A stretch of 64,000 nucleotides of DNA from Diploptera punctata. Lineage: Eukaryota > Arthropoda > Insecta > Blattodea > Blaberidae. The translations under genes and the position numbers were made by a program. The DNA is taken from positions 186,001-250,000 of the forward strand of contig JASPKZ010007433.1 in the NCBI GenBank assembly GCA_030220185.1. The letters run 5' to 3'. The notes below the pieces were generated by a model that saw only the letters and a program-made list of their open reading frames with translations, ran no database searches and was not told the origin of the DNA. Shown piece after piece: positions 37,201-48,681 of the stretch. Position 1 is the first letter of the stretch, and every line of letters starts with the position of its first letter.

Positions 37201-40200
37201 ATTACGAGTATTTGAGAATAAAGTTATTAGGAACAATTATGGACCAAAGAGGGATAAACAGACAGGTGAATGAAAAAACTACATAACAATGAACTACTTG
37301 GTCTTCATAGGAAGCCGGATATAATAAGAACAGTTGTCTCGTAGACTGCGATGGGCAGGACAAGTTGCACAAAAGGAGAATGAAAGACGTGCATGGGAGC
37401 TTCTTGTAGGAAAACCAGAAGGAAAACGCCCAGTTGGTAGACCAAGAATGAGGTGGGAGAATAACATTAACTATGATTTGAGGGAAGTAGATTATACAGG
37501 GAATGATTGGAAAACATTGGCTCAGGATAGGGGTGTATGGAAAGCTTATATCCGCGCGGCCATGAACCTACGGGTTCGATAGTGCCAGTGACTTTATGTT
37601 TTGAAAATGAGTGGACCCGCTTAACATGCAACAGTACATGAAGCGACTCACGCGACCGATAGAATCTCGATGAAGGGGGAATTGGAACTGGCTCCGACCC
37701 ACGGCTCCACGATCTCAATGAGGAAGTTGATGGTCTCCAGGCCGCACTTCTCCTCCTCCAGGAACGTGTCTGAGATCACCTCGTACCCCGGCCCCAGCTC
37801 CACGTGGAACGCAAACAGACCCTTTCGCACCCTCTTCAAGCCTTCCTCCAGGCTCATGAACCTCTCTGCGCCGCCGGGAGGACTCACTTTCTTCGTATAG
37901 ATGGCGTGACGAACAGGATCTGTAGCGGCCTGCAATATAAACAGAAACAGCTTAAACACGTAGCCTCTAGTTTAGTTCCTTTTTTTTTTTTTTTTTTTTT
38001 TCAAAGAATGAGCCGCTGAGGTTGTTCTCATGAAAATGTTTTTGAAAAATGTTTACAAATCTTCATTCTTACGAGACACCATGATGAGGCTGTATGTTCG
38101 TATGTAAATGTTCTAGTGGCCTCAATTTTTTCGGAACCAAACTTGGCATATAGCATTCCCTCGACTTGCAAAATCATATAGAGCGTTTTCTTTACCTACA
38201 TCATCATCTTCATGATAAGGTGCGACAACTTCAAAAGTGAAAGTTTTTGCCTTCTCAACAAATCAACCCCATGTCAATCTGTCTCTTGCCATATTCTAGT
38301 TAGTCACTTTCAATTTCTTTAGATCGTTCATTGTGTCATCCTCCCATCTGATCTTCGGTCTTCCTGCAGCTCTGCCTCCTATAGTTTCCATTTAAAGAGG
38401 TTCTTAAACAATCTCTGATCATCCATTCTTATCAAATGTCCAAGCCAACTGATTCTCAATGATCTTATATGGTTTACTATGTTCTGATTTTTTTTATTAA
38501 TTTGTTTAGTTCGTTATTTGTTTTGATTCTCCAATAGTTATCAGTTCCTCTATTTGGTCCAAACATTCTTCTTAAAATTTTGTTTTAAAAATAGTAATTT
38601 CTGTTTTCTTGTTTCTTTTAGGACCCAAGTTTCACAAGCATATGTAACTACTGGTCTAATGAGTGTTTTGTATAACCTTATTTTTGCTGTTTTTTATGTT
38701 TTATTGACCCAAGATATTAAAAAAATTCACATTTTTTATTTTCCCTGTTTCGAGTATGGGGTCATCCACATCCTTTCCCAGACACATATATTCTGTTTTC
38801 TGTAAATTTATATTCAGTCCCCATTTTTATATTATTCCATTAGTTTATTTATCATGTATTTTATATCATCTTCATCCCCTGTCAAAATTATTTGATCATC
38901 TGCAAACAACAATGAATGCAGTACTTTTCCTCCTATAGAACATTTTTTATACCACAAGTTAAGAGTCTGGTCTAAATAAATGTTAAAAATAATTGGTGAC
39001 AAACTGCATCCCTGCTTAAGGCCTTTATTCACTGTGAATTACTCTGTAAATTATTCTGTTGTTTAGAAGAGAAAATATCTTACTATCTGAAGACTAAAAC
39101 TAATTCTAATGTTATTTAATTTTGTTGCAATTGTTACGTCAGTTACCACGGAATTCATATGTTGTGAACTTACGCTGATATTACATTAGTGCAACGGAGT
39201 GTAAAGCTAGATATCTTTGGTTCAAATCTCGTTTTACTTGTGTGAAGAGTTACCGGGAAGTAGTGACGGTTGTACACGACGTCCTCGACACCCAGAGGAA
39301 GTCCGCTGTCGAGCAGGTCCTGCAGAGTACGTATTCTGTCTGTAGAGGACTGTAGCAGCGCCACTATACAGGCGGAGTAAGCAGTGTACAGGAATATAAC
39401 ACAGGTAAACAGCATGAAGGTGAGGATCCTGCCCGGGATGCTGTACGCCTCCACTGACGTCCCTGCAACAGCCACAATCCTTGTTAGCCACACCTGGTGC
39501 GGAGCTTACTTCCAAAACTCAGTTACAATCTGTGACGCCACTTTTTTAAAATTCCTTTATAAGCTTACTTACATAGTTACTTACTTACTCACTGGCACTA
39601 TCGAACCCGTAGGTTCATGGCCGCGCAAACATAAGCTCTCCACACATGCCTATCCTGAGCTAATGCATTCCAATCATTCCCTGTATAATCTACTTCCCTC
39701 AAATCATAGTTAATGTTGTTCTCCCACCTCATTCTTGGTCTACCAACTGGGCGTTTTCCCTCTGGCTTTCCTACAAGAAGCTTCCATGTACAACTTTCAT
39801 TCCCCATTCGTGCTACTTGCCCTGCCCATCGCTATCTACGTGACTAAAGTATTCTTATTATCTGTTTTCCTATAAAGATCGTGTAGCTCACTGTTTATCT
39901 CTCTTTGGTCCAAAAATGTTTCCTAACAACTTTATTCTCAAATACTCGTAATCTTTTCTCCTCCCTTAAAGTAAGCTATTAATTCCCAAATTCTAGCAAT
40001 AGTTCCTGATCTCTAGAATTAAGATACCGTGTTTCGCATCAGTATATTTTTTTAACATTGTCTTAATGACAATTCTGGAATTGTTCCTGGCATTGACGGA
40101 ATTGTAACACACCTGTTAAGTTGGTGTGCCTGGAAGGTAAAGTTATGTTATCTCCATATTATGTGATTGTGTGTGATTAATGGCGTGGCCCATTGTTAAG

Positions 40201-43200
40201 CCATAGTTATGAAAAAGTGAAAGCAAGATTCCTTGAAGCAGCAATGGGATCTTGAAATTTGCTTCATCCAGACTTGCATATGAGTTAGCACGGGAAACTT
40301 TCCTCGTGGAAGATCTACGTCCTGATACCAGCTACTAAACAGGAAACGACATTGAAGGAGATAAGGCGAAAGAAGAGAAAAGAAATACCGTACGATTTTT
40401 ACGCAATGATCAATCGGGAATGGACTGGACCAAACAACATCATACGCAGTGCAGTAATATGACTGGCAGTGCATGGATATCACCACAAACTCTGCAAAAT
40501 TTGAAACTATCACGATTCGTCAATGGACTGCGTGTGTAAGCTCTGTGATAGACCGCGTGCAAGATACCATTTCAATGTCTGTTTCAAGAGAACAAAATCG
40601 TTGCTGGTTGCTGTACAGCAGAGACTAAATCTAATGCGCATTAATGGACAAAGTTCATTTTAATTACCTTATTTGTCCAAAGATCTCATGAGTGGCATGC
40701 GGTCAACACACTGACTCAATAAGACCGATGTTATGATAGGTGATAAATAATAAACTTAACCTAAAACCAGGTCATGGGCAATCACAAGAATTCAAGAAAA
40801 AAAATCTGCGATCTGCTCCGAGAATCGAATTCGTGACCCCATGAGCTGTAGTGAGAAGCTCTTGACAACAGAACAATTGAAACATTGGAAAAGCTGTGAC
40901 TAGGTAAGTTGTGTTACCTTGTTGACAAACAGCACCGAGTGACATGAGCACCACGTCACTGCCGGTCACTCTGTCACTCTGGTGTGCAGAATGTCCTGTG
41001 AGCCTCCTCTTGCTGAACTCCCACTTGAACGCTATGTACAGTATGCACCCAGTGAGGGTGACCAGAGCGGCGCTCGCCAACCAAGTGGATGTGTTGAACG
41101 GCAACGTGAAGATGTTCTCCACGAACGACAGAGGAGGTTGTCGGAAGATGAACGAGTTCCTGTCACAACAACAAAATATCTTAACAGTGGTAATTTCTAA
41201 ACCAGAATCTCTTACGTTTTCTGTATACAATCTATCTATAATGACAAAACAGCCTTAGGCACACCTTTGTTAGTAGTTACTAGCCCAAGTTAATTTAGCT
41301 AAGCTTAATATTAAGGGGTTCCGGGCTATGTGGCCGTGGTCCATGACTTGTTTCTTGCAGACGTTTCTTCCTCGATTGCAGAGGACATTTTCTTCAGTGG
41401 CGAGTGCTTCTAGGTGACATTCTAGTGAGATTCTAGTGACATTCACAGTCGATCCTCCGACCAGGGAACACCACCATGAGTACTCGCCAAATGAAGACTC
41501 CATGGTGGCAGAACACGTCCCTGGGAAGTAGACCAGGGCACGGCCCGGATCAGCCCAGATGGGAGAACCTGCGCTGACTCCCGGTTTCAGCCTACGGGCT
41601 CGTGGACCAACTATGGGGTCGCCTGTAGATGAGCACCTGGATGTACTAAAGTCTCACACTTGCGGGGCCTAGCCGGTCTCACAACGGCTGCAGGAGATAG
41701 AACAGGGGGATAGTCAGTGGATCTGCGATGCTCCCAAGCAAAGCAGTCCTCCTGGCCAGGCTCATGGACCAACTGTGGTGCTGTCGTCAGGGACGAGTGA
41801 CCTGGCGTACTACTTAGCTCAAAGCATTTTACGCGAATGGGGTGTTGGTTTTAAGTCAATGAAGTTCCGAAATGGTTTCACAGTAGACTATGAAGAAAAT
41901 AGCAGTTAGCTAGGGAGTAGAGGCTTTGAACGAGGTATCCCAAGGGGTTGAGGCGGGTCCTACATGTCCTCCGTAGTCGAGAGAGAAACACCAGTTAAGG
42001 ACCTCGCCCTTATAGCCTGGAAGGTGTGAGGTTTGTTTGAATACTGCGGAGAACACTTACTTTGTTTCTGAAGTAGACGCGATGTACCTGACGAAGGGCA
42101 GTCGTTGTTTAGTGACGAACATGCCAGTGGTACCAATATCTGCCTGATCCCTGAGCAGGTACCCAGCCAGTCCAGACCAGTTCCCCGTGTCGTCCGGGTA
42201 CCCCCACGTGTCCACCACTGCCATCTCTACACTGAACACAGGTAAAATTATGACAGACTTCTCCGTCCCGCAACAAGACACTTCTTGTACTGGGAATGTT
42301 GGTTGTTCTAGAGCATCGTTTCCTTACCTGTGGGAACTTTTCCACAATCCTTGATACTGTGCTTTTTGAGCCAATAACAACGAAAGAATGACACTGTTTA
42401 AGGGGACCCGGAAGGTCAGATGTGATGAAAAAATACATGTTCATTTTTTTCTCAATTAAAATAGTAGAAAGATTGCTCTTTAATATGGTATAATTATCTT
42501 GTTTCCAAGTGTGTTTATTATTTGTTTTAAATATCCCCCGTCCCTTTAAAATGTGGGCGTGAGCCGTCAACTCTCTCCCATAGTTAGCATTCATTTTTTC
42601 AATATATAAAGAATATTTTCTTCTTAACTATTAAAGCTAGAGTCCTGGGCTTCAATATAGTCCTAATATACAATTTTTATGATATTGATGTTATGATAGC
42701 TCAGTAATTAAAGAATTTAGGTTCCAAAATACAGTGTAAAAACTGAAAGAAAATATCTGTAAAGAAAAAAATATTTTTGATATAAATGCATATCTATATA
42801 AATCCTTATGGTAGAAGACTCTAAATAAATGAACGTTTCCACTGTAAAAATTTCAACTTGATAGGATTAATAGTTCAGGAGAAAATGTTCCTTACATTTA
42901 ACATTATAAGTGTAGGACGTTCCGGGCCCCTTAAAATTTATGTGAATGGTTTTATTAACAATAAACGGCACCATTTCATCCGTGGCCCAATGCTTCTTCT
43001 TCTTCTTCTTCACGGTTTAGGCTTATTTACTAGCCTGTTCCGGCTCCAAATTGCTGCTCTTTCCATCTTTTCCTTGGTCTTCCCAAGCTTCTTCTTCCTC
43101 GTGGTGAATAGTTGTATGCTGCTTTTGGTATTCTATTCTCAGTCATCCTTGCCAATGCAAAATGTTTAATATTTTAATTCGGCGACACTAGCGCTAAAAC

Positions 43201-46200
43201 TGTTCCTCCCCGCCCGTGCGAAATTAACTTGATGGTGTTCGCGCTCGCACCTACAGCTACGCTATGTTTGTCTGGCTACCGAGGAAACATCTTCTAATAG
43301 TTACCCAAGTAACATGTATACAATTCTTTTATACTGTAACGTAAGTACAGTTACAATTTGTTGAAGTTTAAGGGGTTGCCACGATATTAAGTGTCTGGCA
43401 ATGGATAACGCGATTTATAATATTATTCCAAATCAAAATATAAGAAAAATACGCTTTATTTTATGATACATTTAAGTCGGTATTTCATACACCTTTGCTA
43501 CCTGTTAACTGCCAAAGCCACAATGACCCAAAGCACAAAGTACGGAGAGCTTATGTCCGGCGGCCATGGACCTACGGGTTCGATAGTGCTCTGAAAAATG
43601 CAAGGGAACTTACCTAGCGTTGAGTAAGTCCACTATGTGGTGGAACAAGGCATCGTTCACCTTGGTTATGGTGTCTATGTGTTTGTTGATGGTGTTGTCC
43701 AGGTGGTTGAACGTATCGTTGTCAGTTACCTGCAAATCCAAAGCGCAACACTTTTATCTTCTCACGATCCACTCCTCTGGGAGCGGGTTCACATCCTCAA
43801 TATTACAGGTGCAACAATGAAACTACTGCAATCAGTTGAACGGTATGACAGCGCATAAAATAGAAACAAACAAACATTCATTTTTATATATTAGAAGATT
43901 AGCCTATAGATGACAACCTGTACGAGTTAAAATTTCAGTTTGTTATTTGTTACAGAAGACGTATACTTGTGTGATGGTCAAACTCACAACCAATGGTTTA
44001 AAATATGTAACAATATGTACAGTATGTTTCTAAAATACACTGCTGTGGTCTCTGTCTCTTACGGCAGCGGACCCGGTTCAACCCCAGCCACGACATTTTC
44101 CTTCGTGATCGTTTTTTTCGGGACTTTTTTCAACTGTAAGACAAATGCCAGGAAACCTTAAGGCCCAACATCATGTGGCCATCATCATCATCATCATGTT
44201 TAATATGAATGTGTGTTACTGGTGTCTACATGTTGTGTTGTCTCGGAGGGGGCCCTGATCACTCATTCAGGGAGGTCTCCCATGTCCTTGTGTAGTCAAA
44301 AAAGTATGTGTGTGATCTATAGTGGTCGTGTCACTGCAAGGCCCGTGTGTCGTGTGGCGCGTAAAAAACTGCCTACAAAGTGAGAGGTTAATGGGATGGA
44401 ATAAGTCCTGCGCCGTAGGCGAATGGTTTATGGCAAGATTCCTTGGCGCAGAGCTACGGGACTTGCGCTCATTCGAGTCTCCATGGAGAAAAATATTTTC
44501 TCATAGAATTTCGGTGCCCATCCAGCATCGTGAGGAATTTGGGTTCATACAACTAGTAGGGAACACTAAGAAATTGGGACTGGAAGTAAATATTAATAAA
44601 ACTAAATATATGGTCACACGTAGAAATTCAGTATATAATGGAAATGGACAGCTAATGACAAATGAGGGAAATTTTGAAGAAGTGGCTGAATTCAAATACC
44701 TTAGGAACTATAATGACAAACAGGAATGAGATGCACAAAGATATTAAACATAGGCCCAATTCTGGAAATGTGTGATATTATGTATTACAGAGACTCTTGA
44801 TGTCCCAACTCCTTTCAAAAAACGTTAAACTGAAAATATATAAAAGTATTATTCTACCAGTTATATTATATGGATGCGAAACATGGACTCTTACTTTAAG
44901 GGAGGAAAGGAGATTACGAGTATTTGAGAATAAAGATCTTAGGATTTTTTTTTGGGCCAAAGAGAGACAAACAGACTGGCAAATAGAAAAGAATACATAA
45001 CAGAGAACTGCATTATCTTAATAGGAAACCAGATGTATTTACAATAGTTAGTCTCGTTGAGTGCGATGGACAGGATATGTGGCCTGCCTGGGGCATCAAC
45101 AAAGAGGGACATGGACGGTTTTTGTAGGAAAACCAGAGGGGCACTCGCAGTTGGTAGACCAAGAATGATGTGGGAGAATAAAATTAACTATGATTTGAGG
45201 GAAGTAGATTATACAAACAGGATTAGAAAACATTAGCTCAGGATAGGGATGTATGGAGACCTAATGTCCGCGCGGTCATGAACCTACGGGTTCGATAGTG
45301 CCAGTGAGTTAGTTACAACTAGCAGGGGCACCAGGTTAAGAAAACCATCTATAACGGCTGGGGACCACATGTCACCCCTACACGAGCTGGAGGATTAACA
45401 CATTGGATGTGAGGCCAAGGGCTGTCGCGCCGTGGAATAGTAATGGAATATGCTTTTAATACTGTGTTCTTAATTGACATTATTTCTGGCGAATTAATAT
45501 TTTAATAAAGTGAAACAGAAGATATTACGTAAATTATTGTGAAATTATACAACAATGTGCATCTACATAACTTATGTTATGCATGATTTGTTTTCACTCC
45601 AGTCTGACAACTTCAAATAAGCTGGCATCCAATTTAATATATTATGTTCCGTAAACCAGCAGAATGTGACGGACTCACCACCATGACGGCCTTGAGTAGC
45701 GACTTGTGCACGTTGGTTCTCCTCCTGGACGTGAGGAGGTCCGCTGTAGGAGATGCTCCTGTTTCAAGTGACCAAACACATGTCATGTTGAGAACAAGAG
45801 GTTCTGCAGCTCCCCTCCTGTACACCTCCCAGCACTCAAACCCAGTGTCTCCAATTCGTCTCCCGATCGTCACCTCGCTGTCCAACATGACAGCTGTATC
45901 CGCTAGTAGTGTCTCCGCTGCACTAGTGTCATCTAGGAGCAGCCACTTGAACCATGACCGGAACTTACCCTGAGAAGTAGCAACAAAGGTCGCTCTCAGC
46001 TAAAAGTTGACAGTTTGTACCTATTCCGAGCGAAGTTCCAGTTGTAATGTGAGCAAACCAGATGTGTGACTGCATTTAATTGGTACTCTCTACTTTATAA
46101 CGAGTGGTTTCATTTATTTTCACAAAACATTACATATAGAATTTCGTTTAAAAACGACATTACTTGTGAGAGAGGTTTAGACGTGTGGAAAGAATGAATA

Positions 46201-48635
46201 TAACAAAATTACCAAAAACAGCATTTAACTACAAGCCGAGAGGTTCAAGGAATGTAGGAAGATGGACAGAACAACTGCGAGGCGGAACAATTTGTCTAGC
46301 CCGTGAAGTGAAGAAGTCTTGTGAGAGAGTGTGTATAAATGTGCAATATACAGAGGGATTCAAAAGATGATTCTCTTGTGAAGGCATACCTGCTGAAGCG
46401 ATGCTGCAGCTCCGGAACAGTTAGTGTCGAGTATAAACATGTGATGGGCTGTGTCTTGTGTTGAGGTGATGATTCTCTTGTGAAGGCACATACCTGCTGA
46501 AGCGCTGCTGCAGCTCCGGAACAGTTAGTGTCGAGTATAAACATGTGATGGGCTGTGTCTTGTGTTGAGGTGATGATTCTCTTGTGAAGGCACATACCTG
46601 CTGAAGCGCTGCTGCAGCTCCGGAACAGTTAGTGTCGAGTATGAACATGTGATGGGCTGTGTCTTGTGTTGAGGTGATGATTCTCTTGTGAAGGCACATA
46701 CCTGCTGAAGCGCTGCTGCAGCTCCGGAACAGTTAGTGTCGAGTATGAACATGTGATGGGCTGTGTCTTGTGTTGAGGTGATGATTCTCTTGTGAAGGCA
46801 CATACCTGCTGAAGCGCTGGTGCAGCTCCGGAACAGTTAGTGTCGAGTATAAACATGTGATGGGCTGTGTCTTGTGTTGAGGTGATGATTCTCTTGTGAA
46901 GGCACATACCTGCTGAAGCGCTGCTGCAGCTCCGGAACAGTTAGTGTCGAGTATGAACATGTGATGGGCTGTGTCTCGTGTTGAGGTGATGTCAGCGCGG
47001 AAGCTGCTGTCAGCCGTGTGGACAGTCAGTAACACCTGCTGCTCTTCAGACAAGTTCTTCATCAGTTGTACAACATCACCTGCATCACAATACATGCGAG
47101 GCTGTTGGAAAGTGGTTTCTACAGAAGCGAGGAAATGTTTAAAAACCGAGAAATAGCGAGATTGAAACGTGCGTTGTACATTATTTTTTGCACGATGGTG
47201 TTTTAAAAATAATAAATAATATTAAAATAATATCTTTGTTGGAAATATTTGCGTTCGTTATAAACAAGTCCCCGAAAATCATCCGGCCATCATCATTATC
47301 CTTCACCGGTGTGGAAAGCAACGGGAAGCTACCACAGCTATAATTCCCTAGTAAAATTGCAAAGCATAGCATGGAAATGCTATGATTGCAGTGAAAGACT
47401 TGCCCTCGAGCAGAATTACTATGGATGGATGCATAAACAACCGACTAACGTTAACAGTGTGGGCAATGTTTATTAGTTGAAACTTACAGCAGGCCGTGAG
47501 ACAATATTAGTGATAAAATGGCGGCAAGTACGTATTTATTGTTTTATATTGTTTCAAATAAAGTTCAGTTCATTTAAAATGCTCTGAATATTTTCGTATA
47601 ATGTATATTGAAGTCGCCATTTGGATAAATTTTTGTATATACATTGTCCGAAGTGTACGTACGGCACTGGTTTTACTTCCAACACGTGGTTTGTAATATG
47701 TAATATCACAGTATAGTTATTTAGGTTGGCAATCCCGAAATGTAGAAAGTTGAACTTTTAATCATTGTTGCCATTGTTGTAAGTACGACAAAACGCACTG
47801 TCGCGCAAAAATATTATTTAATGGCGGCACCACGTGCAGAGCTATGGGATTTGCGGTGCTTGAGTTCTCATGGGGGAAGTAGTTTTCTTATGGAGTTTTA
47901 ACCAGTATGGAATCGGTGCCCACCTGGCATCGCGAAGAATTTGTTTAGCTGCTTGCACCGAGGGTAAGTTGTAGAACGTTGGCCACAAAGTGAAAATAGC
48001 CCCTCTTATCTGTTGAGTGCTCAACATAGAACTGATGGATAATACAACAGAGTGAGAAACAAAATCGGGAGACGGTTTACGGTTTCTTCTTATTGATGGA
48101 TGCTCCAGATTACAGTGATACAAAGGAGGAATGCCAGGCTTTCACATATCTTGCGCCCAGTGTATTTGGTTAAGGCAATGTGTTACAATCCGGAAAGTCG
48201 GCGGGTTTGAGTCTTGGTGGAATATTTTTTAAACTAGCTTAAAGTTTCGGCGTCACCATGGCCCGGGAGTCGACTCAGCCTCGAATGGAAATAAGTAACA
48301 GATTTCGTTCTGGGAGAAAAGTGATGCCACGCAGGGCTGGGCACCATACTGACATCTAGAAAACCTGCTACTGCCGCAAGGGCCTTGTAGAGCCTGTAGT
48401 GGGATAATTTACCTTTATTATTACAATAGGTAGCGCGTCCAGGTCGAGAAAACTAGCTATAACAAGTCAGCCCGTACTGGCTGGATCTTTTCCACCCTCC
48501 ATTAACACATGTAGATGTGAGGCCAGCAGCCAGCTAGTAGGACTGACGCGCATTAGACAAAACAATAAATATAATATGCATATTAAAATATCCCTCAGCA
48601 GTTCTCTTCTTTTTCGGATTCCGCGTTAGATGGCG

Positions 48636-48681
<46 letters not shown>

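Noticed and set aside
46421..46907. Several overlapping 92-codon minus-strand frames
   Set aside because: They arise from reading the 104-bp tandem repeat; only the first unit is part of the receptor coding sequence.
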